From contig NZ_GL385912.1 in assembly GCF_000146285.1 (NCBI RefSeq), positions 1 through 64,000 on the forward strand: a stretch of 64,000 bases of DNA, read 5' to 3'. The DNA comes from Mobiluncus curtisii subsp. curtisii ATCC 35241. Its GTDB lineage: Bacteria > Actinomycetota > Actinomycetes > Actinomycetales > Actinomycetaceae. Below are positions 17,814 to 27,075 of this stretch, piece after piece (positions within the stretch are counted from its first letter, which is position 1; every line of letters begins with the position of its first letter). The position numbers and the translations under genes were made by a program. The notes below the pieces were generated by a model. It did not search any database. It saw only the letters and a list, made by a program, of their open reading frames with translations, and was not told the DNA's origin.

Positions 17814-18563
17814 ATGCAGATTAACTTCCAGCGCACGAATTTCCACGGTCGGAATGTGAGTCTCTGGGGAGGGACAGCAGTTGGTGTCTTGCTGCCGGTA
17901 GCTCAAATCATTTCGGGAAGGCGGAATTCTACGGCTCTGCAGGTCGCTATAGCTGCGGCGGGTAGCGCCGCGGCAGGGTTCTTTGACGACATGTCTGACG
18001 GCGATGCTACCAACAAGTCCACTAAAGGGCTGCGCGGTCATATCGGGGCATTGAAAGAGGGGCGATTGAGTCCCGGTTTGATTAAAATGTTGGCTCTCAT
18101 AGCTACAGGGGCTGTGGCAGCTCGCCCACGCCGCGATATTTGGGGTTGGATAATCCAAGCCGGGGTTATCGCGGGGAGCGCAAACTTGCTCAATCTGTTG
18201 GATCTCAGACCGGGTCGGGCTCTCAAAGTGGCGTTACTGGGAGGCGCTGCCGGATTCTTACCCGCCCACAGTGGGTGCAACTTCGCACGTCGACGCCTGG
18301 CGGCAACAAACTGTGCTGTTATCGCCGCTGCCCTGCCCTTAGATTTGCGTGAAGTCACCATGTTGGGCGACACGGGCGCAAACGCTTTGGGAGCAGCTTT
18401 GGGAACCACTTGGTCGCAGGGAAGAACTACCCGCACCAACCTCGTGACCTTGGCGGGAATCGCTGTCCTGACCCTGGCTAGTGAAAAAATCAGTTTCTCG
18501 AAAGTCATCGACAGTCACCCGGTGCTAAAAGCTGGAGACAACTGGGGACGTTTGCCCGCGTAG
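17814..18563 (+). CDS. Short MraY/WecA-like (PNPT family) membrane protein
   Basis: 249 residues, started at ATG 17814 with GGAAGG upstream. It keeps the polyprenyl-phosphate sugar-phosphate transferase landmarks in order: GFFDDMSDGD (acidic pair, about residue 60), NLLNLLDLRPGRALK and MLGDTGANALG. Members normally have 320-360 residues and 10-11 membrane helices; this one is about 100 residues shorter and begins directly with a hydrophobic helix near residue 18. It may be a minimal or non-catalytic relative. It lies in line with steAB, murJ and a glycosyltransferase, pointing to cell-envelope glycan work. Confidence 0.7.
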   Translation: MQINFQRTNFHGRNVSLWGGTAVGVLLPVAQIISGRRNSTALQVAIAAAGSAAAGFFDDMSDGDATNKSTKGLRGHIGALKEGRLSPGLIKMLALIATGAVAARPRRDIWGWIIQAGVIAGSANLLNLLDLRPGRALKVALLGGAAGFLPAHSGCNFARRRLAATNCAVIAAALPLDLREVTMLGDTGANALGAALGTTWSQGRTTRTNLVTLAGIAVLTLASEKISFSKVIDSHPVLKAGDNWGRLPA

Positions 18564-18617
18564 GATTCGCGTGGAACGGCACGTTACATAAACAGTCCGA
18601 AAGGTGAGTAAACCGAT

Positions 18618-20324
18618 TTGAGAAAGCGTGAAAAAACCGTTACGAACCCGGTAGCCGCTTTAGCAGGGGCAGCCGGGACCGTAGCGGTGATTACGCTAGT
18701 CTCCAGGGTTTTTGGTTTCGGACGATGGTTGGCTCAAGCCACCTGGGTCGGAGCGGACACGGTCGGCAACGCCTATGCCTCGGCGAACCAAATCCCCAAT
18801 GTGATTTTTGAGGTCGTGGTAGGGGGCGCTTTGGCTTCCATTACCATCCCCCTGCTGGCTCAAGCTATTGCCGGTTCGCTGAAAGACGAAGTGAATCGTA
18901 TCGCTTCGGCGCTGCTCACCTGGACGCTGACCATGCTGGTTCCGCTGGGGTTAATAGTTTTCGTGGCAGCAGAGCCTATCGCCGCGGTGCTGCCTGTCTC
19001 GGTAGGTTCCGACGTTGCCACACAAAATGCACTGACAGCTTATTTCCTGAGGGTGTTTGCCTTCCAGATTCCTCTCTACGGGGTCGCCGTGGTGCTGGGG
19101 GGAATCCTCCAAGCTCACCATCGGTTTGCCTGGCCAGCCCTGATGCCGGCGTTTTCCTCCGTAGTAACCATTGGTGCCTATGCCGCCTACGGCGCCGGGA
19201 GCGGCTCTGACCCGACCGAATACACGGCTATTACCGCTCTGGCATGGGGAACTACCGCAGGCGTGCTGGTGCTGAGCGTTCCACTGTTCATTCCCGTCTG
19301 GAACGTGGGAGTGCGCCTCAAACTCGTATGGAAGATGCCCCGGGAACAATTCCGGCACGCTCTCACGTTGGGAGCCTACGGTATCGGAGCCCTGCTGGCA
19401 GCCCAAGGCTACATGCTCGCCACATTGTTCCTGACCCGGTGGGGCGGGGTGGAAGGCACTATCAATGTTTTTCAGTATTCCCAAGCTATCTATCTGCTGC
19501 CCTACGCGCTGTTCACTTTTCCGGTCGCGACTGTCGTATTCCCGCTATTGACCAGGAGCTTCGCCGCGGGGCAGACCGTAAAAGCTGGAGAGCTGACCAC
19601 CAGTTCCACCGCGTTAATTGCCGGTCTGTCTCTGCTGGGTGTCTCCGGTTTGATCGTGGTGGCACCCGGTATGGCAGCCATTTTTGCATGGAACAGACCC
19701 ATTCCGGGACTGGAAATGGCAGTCGTGGCGATGGCTCCTGCCCTGGTGGGATACGCCTTGCTCTATCACTTGTCAAGAGTGTTTATTGCCCTTAATCATG
19801 CCCAGCATTCCTTTTTCGCAGCACTGCTGGGGTGGGGGATAGCTGCTATCAGCGGATGGCTGCTGATTATCGTTTTGGCGCCTTCGCGCGGTAACGGTGT
19901 TGCTACGCTCCTCGCACTGGGCGCTGGCAATGTCCTGGGTATGAGCGCGGCAGGGGTTTATCTGCTGATAATGTGGGGACGTCTCCAGGTGGGTTCTCCG
20001 GCACAAGTGTTGCGGGCATTGTTGATTGCTCTGCCCGGCGCTGTCCTGGGGGGCGCTTTCGGGCGCTTATCCTATGCGGGGGTCATGACCCTAGATCTGC
20101 CCCTGGGAGTGCTCTGGGCAATTCTCGCAGCCGGTTTTGTGGCGGTAATCTGTGCCTTGCCGGGACTGAAAATCATTGCCACGCCCTTCTGGAAACAAAC
20201 CCGGGCCGCCCGCCAGGTTCCCGAAACCGTCGAAACAAGCGAGAACCTTGAGCAAAGCTCCTCCCCGCAGAATTCCCGACAGTCCCAACTGCAGACACCG
20301 CGTTCGGAAGAAGGCGAATCGTGA
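18618..20324 (+). CDS. murJ: Lipid II flippase MurJ
   Basis: 568 residues with about 14 membrane segments and the MviN/MurJ N-terminal signature VSRVFGFGRWLAQATWVG near residue 30. It flips the peptidoglycan precursor lipid II across the membrane. The start is a TTG with AAAGGTGAG 9 nt upstream. The last 45 residues are a polar Glu/Ser/Gln tail with no cytoplasmic kinase-like domain of the mycobacterial kind. The stop overlaps the next gene by 4 bp. Many actinobacteria carry more than one MurJ relative, so which one this is cannot be said. Confidence 0.9.
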   Translation: MRKREKTVTNPVAALAGAAGTVAVITLVSRVFGFGRWLAQATWVGADTVGNAYASANQIPNVIFEVVVGGALASITIPLLAQAIAGSLKDEVNRIASALLTWTLTMLVPLGLIVFVAAEPIAAVLPVSVGSDVATQNALTAYFLRVFAFQIPLYGVAVVLGGILQAHHRFAWPALMPAFSSVVTIGAYAAYGAGSGSDPTEYTAITALAWGTTAGVLVLSVPLFIPVWNVGVRLKLVWKMPREQFRHALTLGAYGIGALLAAQGYMLATLFLTRWGGVEGTINVFQYSQAIYLLPYALFTFPVATVVFPLLTRSFAAGQTVKAGELTTSSTALIAGLSLLGVSGLIVVAPGMAAIFAWNRPIPGLEMAVVAMAPALVGYALLYHLSRVFIALNHAQHSFFAALLGWGIAAISGWLLIIVLAPSRGNGVATLLALGAGNVLGMSAAGVYLLIMWGRLQVGSPAQVLRALLIALPGAVLGGAFGRLSYAGVMTLDLPLGVLWAILAAGFVAVICALPGLKIIATPFWKQTRAARQVPETVETSENLEQSSSPQNSRQSQLQTPRSEEGES

Positions 20325-21517
20325 AAATAACCATGGTGATGGGTGAAGCCGCACACTCGATGGGCACTTTCGTGGCATCGCTTTCCAGCGTTTTGGTAGC
20401 GAAAGGTCACGATGTCCAGATTATCGCGGAACCCACCAGCGCTAAGCGGTATCGTCTCAAGAATGTTTTGCCACTGTGGCTCGTGACACCCCGGAGACTG
20501 TTCCTGATAGGTACGAATTTGCGACGATTGCGCCGGGCCCAAGACGTGTTAAAAAACTCTGATGTCATCCACGTTCACGGGTTGAAAGCGGCGCTGTATG
20601 CTCTGGTATTGACCACGTTCATGCCTAACACCCCGCCACTTTTAGTCTCGCTTTATGAACTGAATGATGAACGTCGGGATACCGTCTGGCGGCGGTTGCT
20701 GTTTCGGTGGATGGATAACCGGGCCTCTCTCATTTCGGGGTCCTCGCTGCGCTTGACCGCAAAAATTGACCGCAAATCCTCGGCGGACACTGACTCGGCA
20801 GTATCTTTCCTGGTCAGCCCCAGGGTAGAAAAACTCTTGCAGACCGGAATGCTCAATCGTAAGGAGCGGGTGAGTAACTGGACCAAATTGGCAGCTGCGG
20901 AACGGTTGCGCAACCGTGGTCAGCTGGTGCTGGGAATTGGTCCAATTGAGCAAGAAAAGCGTTTTGACCGATTCGTTCGTGCTATGCAGCGGGTGACTTA
21001 TCCAGCCACAGGAGTGGTCATCGGGGATGGGGATCCGCAGCTGCTGGCGGGTTTGCGTTCTTACGGCACCGACGCACAAGTGTCTTTCCTGGGGTGGCGC
21101 AAGTCCTTGGATACCTGGTTGCAGGCAGCGAGCGTGTTGGTGATTACTTCGGAGTGGGAGTCGCGGGGTTTCATCGCCCAAGAAGCCATGAGCTTGGGGC
21201 TGCCGATTGTGGCTGCTCCGGTTGGAAAATTGCGGGATATCCTGCTGCCCGCCGGAGTGGCGGTGGAAAGCCCCCCAGGTGAAAGTTTGACCAGAGGGGA
21301 ACACCTCGCGGGAACGTCACGAGAGACGGAACTGGGCATCGGCAGCCTTGTGGTAGACACAGACGATGCTGATGCGACAGCTCAAGCCATCACAAAACTG
21401 CTCGCTAACCCCAGTATTTGGTATGAAAAGCAAGAGTCTGCGAGACATCGCGCCGCAACCTGGCCGACTACCGACCAAGTCGCTAGCGAATGGCTGGGAT
21501 TCTATCGGCGATTCTAA
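20321..21517 (+). CDS. Glycosyltransferase, GT4 family
   Basis: 398 residues, GTG start overlapping the murJ stop as GTGA, so translation is coupled. The N-terminal Rossmann half includes DVIHVHGLKAALYAL. The C-terminal half shows VLGIGPIEQEKRFDRFVRAM, VVIGDGDPQLL and the nucleotide-sugar EX7E region SEWESRGFIAQEAMSLGLP. It transfers a sugar from a nucleotide donor to an unknown acceptor. Coupling to murJ and the PNPT-like gene suggests a lipid-linked envelope glycan; the donor and product are unknown. Confidence 0.85.
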   Translation: MKITMVMGEAAHSMGTFVASLSSVLVAKGHDVQIIAEPTSAKRYRLKNVLPLWLVTPRRLFLIGTNLRRLRRAQDVLKNSDVIHVHGLKAALYALVLTTFMPNTPPLLVSLYELNDERRDTVWRRLLFRWMDNRASLISGSSLRLTAKIDRKSSADTDSAVSFLVSPRVEKLLQTGMLNRKERVSNWTKLAAAERLRNRGQLVLGIGPIEQEKRFDRFVRAMQRVTYPATGVVIGDGDPQLLAGLRSYGTDAQVSFLGWRKSLDTWLQAASVLVITSEWESRGFIAQEAMSLGLPIVAAPVGKLRDILLPAGVAVESPPGESLTRGEHLAGTSRETELGIGSLVVDTDDADATAQAITKLLANPSIWYEKQESARHRAATWPTTDQVASEWLGFYRRF

Positions 21518-21575
21518 TCGGGGCAGTCCCAGCCAGAAAACCAGAGCACCCCGGAACCACAAACAGGAGACCACA

Positions 21576-22256
21576 ATGACTGATAACCCCTCGCAGTTGG
21601 CGTCACCAACAGATGAGCGAACCGAATTTCCCGTAGTGGATTCCAAGGAAGTGTTTAGGGGTAAAGTCTTTTCTTTGCTCACCGAGCAGGTTAGCTATGG
21701 AGACGGGATGGCGACTCGGGATTTTGTGAAGCATCCGGGGGCGGTAGCCATCGTTCCTCTGCGGGAAGGCGCAGAGAGCGCTTCGGGAGAGCCGGAAGTA
21801 CTGCTGATTAGCCAGTATCGTCACCCGGTGAGGGCGACCTTGTGGGAGATTCCTGCGGGACTGCTGGACATCGCGGGGGAGGACCCGCTGCGGGCAGCGC
21901 AACGGGAACTCGCGGAAGAAGCCGACTTGCGGGCTGCACGGTGGGATGTGCTGGTGGATTATTTCACCACGCCAGGCGGATCGTCTGAAGCCCTGCGCGT
22001 GTTCTTGGCTCGCGATTTAACTCTGATTCCGGTACCGGAGCGCAGTTTTCAACGTGAAGCTGAGGAAGCGTTCATGACGCGACGCTGGGTGGGGCTGGGA
22101 GATGCCGTGGCAGCGATTTTTGCGGGTCAGATACACAATCCTTCTGCGGTCGTGGGAGTGCTGTCTACCGCGCTGGCGCTGGGGTTGCCAGATGTTTCCC
22201 CGGTTTCGTTACGTCCGGTGGCAGCCCCGTGGTTTCGGAAAATCTATCAGGATTAG
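21576..22256 (+). CDS. Nudix hydrolase, ADP-ribose pyrophosphatase type
   Basis: 226 residues from ATG 21576, with GGAGA 6 nt upstream. The Nudix box reads GEDPLRAAQRELAEEADL, near residue 105, preceded by the substrate-side WEIPAGLLD typical of ADP-ribose pyrophosphatases. It would hydrolyse ADP-ribose to AMP and ribose-5-phosphate with magnesium. A Nudix gene also ends this cluster in mycobacteria (Rv1700), which supports the assignment. Confidence 0.88.
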   Translation: MTDNPSQLASPTDERTEFPVVDSKEVFRGKVFSLLTEQVSYGDGMATRDFVKHPGAVAIVPLREGAESASGEPEVLLISQYRHPVRATLWEIPAGLLDIAGEDPLRAAQRELAEEADLRAARWDVLVDYFTTPGGSSEALRVFLARDLTLIPVPERSFQREAEEAFMTRRWVGLGDAVAAIFAGQIHNPSAVVGVLSTALALGLPDVSPVSLRPVAAPWFRKIYQD

Positions 22257-22405
22257 CCTTGGTGCTAGCCGGGGAAGGTCCCTTTTCACTGACACTGGCG
22301 GGGCTAGACTGACGGGGATTCAAAAATGATTTCTGATACACTTCTGTTGCGCAATTTTTCAATAAAACCCCTGTTTGGTGTGTTTTGGCGGCTTTTAAGC
22401 AATGA

Positions 22406-22427
22406 CTAGCTTGGGAAAATATGCTAG
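22406..22427 (+). promoter_or_regulatory. Possible operator upstream of sufR
   Basis: CTAGC (22406-22410) and GCTAG (22423-22427) form an inverted repeat with a 12-nt spacer. It overlaps a TAGATT hexamer (22425-22430) about 50 bp before the sufR start. An autorepressor site would be expected here, as SufR proteins control their own operon. It does not match the SufR operator I recall from other bacteria, so this is tentative. Confidence 0.3.
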
Positions 22428-22477
22428 ATTTAGGAAAGTCATAGTTGATGTAAAGATTTTGACGAAGGGGGAGCGGG

Positions 22478-23197
22478 ATGCCAGCAATCGTAGATGATCA
22501 GGGCACCCGTCAAGTCGTTCTGGACCTAATCATTGAAAAGGGTCCCATTACCGCTTCTGTCTTGGCTAATATCCTCAAACTTACTCCGGCAGCAGTTCGG
22601 CGCCACCTCATCTATCTGGAAGAAAGTGGGCAAATCGAGAACCTTGAAGCCACCGGAAAGATTCGCGGTCGCGGACGTCCGGCACGTCACTATGTAGCGA
22701 CTGACGCTGGACGTGCTACGTTGCCAGATGGTTATTCGCAGATGGCGAACAAAGCTCTGGACTACTTGCAGCAGGTCGCCGGGGATCAAGCCATCGAAGA
22801 CTTTGCCAACCGGCACTCGCGGGAGGTGGAACGCCGCTATGCTCCGGTGGTTCACGCTGCCGGAGACGACCCACAAGCGCGGGTTGTCGCTTTGGCAGAT
22901 GCGCTGGCGCAAGATGGCTATGCCGCGACCGTTCGACAAACTGCGCACGGGTTGGCGCTGCAACTTTGCCAAGGATCCTGCCCGGTGCAGGACGTGGCCA
23001 AGTCCTATCCAAAACTTTGCGAAGCCGAAACGCAGGCTTTTTCTCGACTGCTCGATACCCATGTGCAGCGTCTCGCCACTCTCGCCGAGGGGGATCATGC
23101 TTGTACCACCAGCGTGCCGCTAACCTTGCGCAAAAACGGAACCGTGAGCAGCATTAATGTGTTGAGTGGGGTGAAGGTCGCGCGTCGGGGGGAATAA
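22478..23197 (+). CDS. sufR: Iron-sulfur-sensing repressor SufR
   Basis: 239 residues. An N-terminal winged helix-turn-helix (ITASVLANILKLTPAAVRRHL, about residues 25-45) is followed by a C-terminal domain with four cysteines: C164, C168, C181 and C209. Spacing and placement fit the cluster-binding ligands of SufR-type regulators, which repress suf genes when a cluster is bound (established for the family). It heads the suf operon with 90 bp to sufB. GGGGGAGCGGG precedes the ATG. Confidence 0.9.
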   Translation: MPAIVDDQGTRQVVLDLIIEKGPITASVLANILKLTPAAVRRHLIYLEESGQIENLEATGKIRGRGRPARHYVATDAGRATLPDGYSQMANKALDYLQQVAGDQAIEDFANRHSREVERRYAPVVHAAGDDPQARVVALADALAQDGYAATVRQTAHGLALQLCQGSCPVQDVAKSYPKLCEAETQAFSRLLDTHVQRLATLAEGDHACTTSVPLTLRKNGTVSSINVLSGVKVARRGE

Positions 23198-23287
23198 AAT
23201 AGTGAGGATGTCTCCTGGTGGCTCTTGAGAGTTAAGCCCCGGATGAATTGTCTAGACTTAGAGAAAACCTCGGATGAAAGGATAGAG

Positions 23288-24733
23288 ATGAGCGATGCTC
23301 TGACTGAGTCAGATCAGAAAAAGCGCGCGGATGATGAGATTATCGAATCTATTTCCGATAAGTACGAGTTCGGCTGGCATGATTCCGATGCTGCTGGGCA
23401 AGCCGCAAAGCGTGGCTTGGATGAGGACGTGGTGCGCTACATCTCCAAGATGAAAGATGAACCGGAATGGATGTTGAAACTGCGGTTGAAAGCCCTGAAA
23501 ATCTTTCAACGCAAACCCATTCCGAATTGGGGTCCCGATTTGAGCTTCCTGGACTTTGACGAGTTCAAGTACTTCGTGCGGGCAGCCGATAAAGTGGCTC
23601 AATCCTGGGATGACCTGCCCGAGGACATCAAACAAACCTATGACCGTCTGGGTATTCCGGAAGCGGAGCGGCAACGCTTAGTGGATGGAGTGGCTGCCCA
23701 GTACGAATCGGAGGTCGTTTACCACCAAATCCGTGAGGACCTCGAGAAACAAGGCGTTATCTTCCTTGATACCGATACGGGATTGAAAGAATATCCTGAA
23801 CTGTTCCAGGAATACTTTGGGCGGGCAGTACCGGCAGGAGATAACAAGTTTGCTGCCCTGAACACGGCGGTATGGTCCGGCGGTTCTTTCATCTACGTTC
23901 CCAAGGGAGTGCAGTGCACAGTTCCCCTGCAGGCGTACTTCCGCATCAATACCGAAAGCATGGGTCAGTTTGAACGGACATTGATTATCGCTGACGAAGG
24001 TTCCTACGTCCACTACGTGGAAGGCTGTACCGCCCCGATTTACCAATCGGATTCCTTGCACGCCGCCATCGTGGAAATTTTTGTGAGAAAGAATGCCCGC
24101 GTGCGCTACACGACCATCCAAAACTGGTCGAATAACGTGTTGAACCTGGTGACCCAACGCGCCTTTTGCGAGGAAGGCGCCACAATGGAGTGGATTGACG
24201 GCAACATCGGTTCACGCATCAACATGAAGTATCCCTCGGTATATCTGCTGGGCGAACACGCTCACGGCGAGACTCTGTCCATTGCTTTTGCAGGCAAGGG
24301 CCAGCATCAAGACACCGGCTCAAAAATGCTGCATCGGGCACCGCACACGTCCTCGCATATTGTCAGCAAATCTATCTCCCGGCAAGGGGGACGCTCGTCA
24401 TACCGGGGTCTGGTCGATATTGCCGAAAATGCCACTGGTTCCAAGTCCAACGTACTGTGCGACGCCCTGCTGGTGGACACCATTTCCCGCTCCGACACCT
24501 ATCCTTATGTGGATGTGCGCAACGACGAGGTCGAAATGGGTCACGAGGCAACCGTTTCCAAAGTGTCCGAGGACCAGCTGTTCTACCTGATGAGCCGGGG
24601 ACTGACTGAGACGGAAGCGATGGCAACCATCGTGCGCGGATTCGTAGAGCCTATTGCCAAGGAACTGCCGATGGAATACGCCTTAGAGCTGAATCGACTA
24701 ATTGAACTACAGATGGAAGGCTCGGTGGGTTAA
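23288..24733 (+). CDS. sufB: Fe-S cluster assembly scaffold SufB
   Basis: 481 residues from ATG 23288, with AAAGGAT upstream. It is the main subunit of the SufBCD scaffold on which clusters form. The N-terminal part ([26 protein letters not shown]) and the beta-helix core ([36 protein letters not shown]) are characteristic. No intein or insertion interrupts it, unlike the mycobacterial SufB. sufD follows directly after the stop. Confidence 0.96.
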   Translation: MSDALTESDQKKRADDEIIESISDKYEFGWHDSDAAGQAAKRGLDEDVVRYISKMKDEPEWMLKLRLKALKIFQRKPIPNWGPDLSFLDFDEFKYFVRAADKVAQSWDDLPEDIKQTYDRLGIPEAERQRLVDGVAAQYESEVVYHQIREDLEKQGVIFLDTDTGLKEYPELFQEYFGRAVPAGDNKFAALNTAVWSGGSFIYVPKGVQCTVPLQAYFRINTESMGQFERTLIIADEGSYVHYVEGCTAPIYQSDSLHAAIVEIFVRKNARVRYTTIQNWSNNVLNLVTQRAFCEEGATMEWIDGNIGSRINMKYPSVYLLGEHAHGETLSIAFAGKGQHQDTGSKMLHRAPHTSSHIVSKSISRQGGRSSYRGLVDIAENATGSKSNVLCDALLVDTISRSDTYPYVDVRNDEVEMGHEATVSKVSEDQLFYLMSRGLTETEAMATIVRGFVEPIAKELPMEYALELNRLIELQMEGSVG

Positions 24734-25903
24734 ATGACTGAAGTGACTATGCCAACTGGCGATGCGCTGACCGCACCGACCCCAACTCGACTGACCTCCA
24801 CGTCAGTAGAGGATTTTCCGATGCCTACCGGACGGGAAGAAGCCTGGAGATTTACCCCTCTGTCCCGATTCGCCGGTTTACTGGAAGAATCTCTGGAGGG
24901 CGGCGGTGCCAAGTTTGCGATAGATGGCGTGGCTTTGCGCGCTGACGAACCAGTCCAGCCCGAGGCGGGTGTGACCCTGAAACTGTCCGCGTTGGTGGGG
25001 CTGTCACCACTGGCAGGAGCACCTTTCGATCGTGCCGGAGTGGTGGGTTGGAACAACATTTCCCAGACCCTTGACGTGGCGGTTACAGGCGTGGTTAGTC
25101 GACCGGTCTGGATTGATGTCACTGCGGAAGGCACCGACACGGTCGGTCACGTGCGGATACATGCGGAAAAGAACTCCCAAGCCACCATTGTGCTGCGTCA
25201 CCGTGGTGGCGGTTCCCTGAACGAGACCTTGGAAGTGAAAGCGGAGCCGGGCGCGAAACTGAACGTGGTTAGCCTGCAAGCCTGGGACGCCACCGCTGTG
25301 CATATGGCGACTCAACAGCTGACTTTGAGTGAAAACGCCAGCGTGAAACACGCCAACGTTACTTTGGGAGGGGACTCAGTCCGTATTGCGATGGGAGTGA
25401 ACCTTCCTGCAGAACGCAGCGATTTGAACCTGTTGGGGCTGTACTTTACTAACTCAGAACAACATCAGGAACACCGGCTGTTCATTGAGCACAAGGGGCA
25501 AAAGTCTAAGTCCCGGGTGACCTACAAAGGGGCTTTGCAAGGTCAGGATGCCCATGCCGTATGGGTTGGTGACGTTGGCATCGGGCCGCAGGCTTTCGGG
25601 ACTGATTCCTACGAACTGAACCGAAACCTGGTGCTGGGTAAAGGACCCCGCGTGGATTCCGTGCCGAATCTAGAAATTCATAACGGCGAAATCGAAGGTG
25701 CCGGACATGCTTCCGCAACCGGCAGATTTGACGATGAACAGCTGTTCTATTTGCAAAGTCGTGGCATCGATGCAGTCAATGCGAAACGACTGGTGGTGCG
25801 GGCGTTCTATGCGGAGCTATTGAATATGCTAGAAATACCGGAGCTGACCGACTATGTATTGGAAACCGTAGATAGCCACCTGAGCGTAGGGAGTTTGCAA
25901 TGA
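24734..25903 (+). CDS. sufD: Fe-S cluster assembly protein SufD
   Basis: 389 residues; its ATG immediately follows the sufB TAA. Features are the N-terminal GREEAWRFTPL and the C-terminal beta-helix segment KSRVTYKGALQGQDAHAVW with NLEIHNGEIEGAGHASATGRFDDEQLFYLQSRG. It pairs with SufB and carries a conserved His (GAGHAS) used in cluster formation. It overlaps the Rieske gene by 4 bp (ATGA). Confidence 0.95.
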   Translation: MTEVTMPTGDALTAPTPTRLTSTSVEDFPMPTGREEAWRFTPLSRFAGLLEESLEGGGAKFAIDGVALRADEPVQPEAGVTLKLSALVGLSPLAGAPFDRAGVVGWNNISQTLDVAVTGVVSRPVWIDVTAEGTDTVGHVRIHAEKNSQATIVLRHRGGGSLNETLEVKAEPGAKLNVVSLQAWDATAVHMATQQLTLSENASVKHANVTLGGDSVRIAMGVNLPAERSDLNLLGLYFTNSEQHQEHRLFIEHKGQKSKSRVTYKGALQGQDAHAVWVGDVGIGPQAFGTDSYELNRNLVLGKGPRVDSVPNLEIHNGEIEGAGHASATGRFDDEQLFYLQSRGIDAVNAKRLVVRAFYAELLNMLEIPELTDYVLETVDSHLSVGSLQ

Positions 25904-26211
25904 GCTTTATTAATGTTGCCAGTGTTGACGAGATTGAGCCGGGAACCGGCAAAGAAGTTAGCGTGGAAGGCACCGACATCGTAGTATTGCGCAGCGATGA
26001 GGGAGATTTTCACGCGATGGCAAAGGAATGCCCGCACGCCGGAGTATCCATGGTGGACGGCATTATTGAAGATGGCTGTGTGGAATGCGTCGCGCACGGG
26101 GCACAATTTGATTTGGAGACAGGTCAGCCCCTGTCTCCGGCGTACGACCCGCTTAAGATTTACCCGGTGCAAATTGTTGACGGATTTATCGCGGTGGATT
26201 TGAAAGCATAA
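25900..26211 (+). CDS. Rieske-type [2Fe-2S] ferredoxin of the suf operon
   Basis: 103 residues. The Rieske ligands are C44-P-H46 and C63-V-A-H66, with an extra Cys at 60. This single-domain, non-haem-dioxygenase-like ferredoxin is a regular member of actinobacterial suf operons; its role may be electron supply to cluster assembly, which is not established. It starts in the sufD stop codon (ATGA) and ends 66 bp before sufC. Confidence 0.92.
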   Translation: MSFINVASVDEIEPGTGKEVSVEGTDIVVLRSDEGDFHAMAKECPHAGVSMVDGIIEDGCVECVAHGAQFDLETGQPLSPAYDPLKIYPVQIVDGFIAVDLKA

Positions 26212-26277
26212 CAAAGCCCGTCTCAGCGTGGGAAACGTGTGAGTCGCTCGGAATGGAACAAGAAACAGGAGAAAACA

Positions 26278-27042
26278 GTGTCAGTGTTGGAAGTAAAGAA
26301 CCTTAAAGCCCAGGTGGAGACTCCAGAGGGACCAAAAAAGATTTTGAAAGGCGTAAACCTGACCATCAACTCCGGGGAAGTGCACGCCATTATGGGACCC
26401 AACGGTTCGGGTAAATCGACTTTGAGCTATGTCTTGGCAGGACACCCGAATTATGAGGTTACCGGTGGTGAGGCTCTGCTGGACGGAAAGAATATCCTGG
26501 AGATGAGCGTGGATGAGCGCGCTCGGGCGGGTTTGTTCCTGGCGATGCAGTACCCCGTCGAAGTTCCTGGCGTGAGCGTGTCGAATTTCCTGCGTGCTGC
26601 CAAGACCGCGGTGGCGGGGCAAGCTCCGTCGCTACGCAAATGGATGAAAGAAGTCAACGGCGCTTTTGACGACTTTAAGATGGAGAAAGAATTTGCCAGT
26701 CGGGATTTGAACGCGGGTTTTTCCGGCGGGGAAAAGAAACGCTTGGAAATCCTGCAGATGCAGCTGTTGGCACCACAGTTTGCGATTCTGGACGAAACGG
26801 ATTCCGGCTTGGATATTGACGCCCTCAAAATTGTTTCCGAAGGTATCAACCGGGTTCACGAGTCTGCCAATACAGGAATTCTGCTGATTACCCACTATTC
26901 CCGGATTTTACGCTACGTACATCCCGATTTCGTTCATGTTTTTGTGGACGGGCGCATCAGCGAAGAAGGCGGACCCGAACTGGCAGACGAACTCGAAGCT
27001 GAAGGCTACGACAAGTACCTGGGAGCCTCGACGGCTGTCTGA
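26278..27042 (+). CDS. sufC: Fe-S assembly ATPase SufC
   Basis: 254 residues from the GTG at 26278, chosen because AGGAGA lies 5 nt upstream and the reading then begins VSVLEVKNLKAQVETPEG. A GTG at 26239 in the same frame is the alternative. Walker A is GPNGSGKST, the ABC signature is FSGGEKKRLEILQM, and Walker B ends in ILDETDSGLD, the D-E-T variant typical of SufC. It is the ATPase of the SufBCD complex and has no membrane partner. Confidence 0.96.
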   Translation: MSVLEVKNLKAQVETPEGPKKILKGVNLTINSGEVHAIMGPNGSGKSTLSYVLAGHPNYEVTGGEALLDGKNILEMSVDERARAGLFLAMQYPVEVPGVSVSNFLRAAKTAVAGQAPSLRKWMKEVNGAFDDFKMEKEFASRDLNAGFSGGEKKRLEILQMQLLAPQFAILDETDSGLDIDALKIVSEGINRVHESANTGILLITHYSRILRYVHPDFVHVFVDGRISEEGGPELADELEAEGYDKYLGASTAV

Positions 27043-27075
27043 ATGCGGCACGACAGGCAAAGGGAAGGAGTGGTC

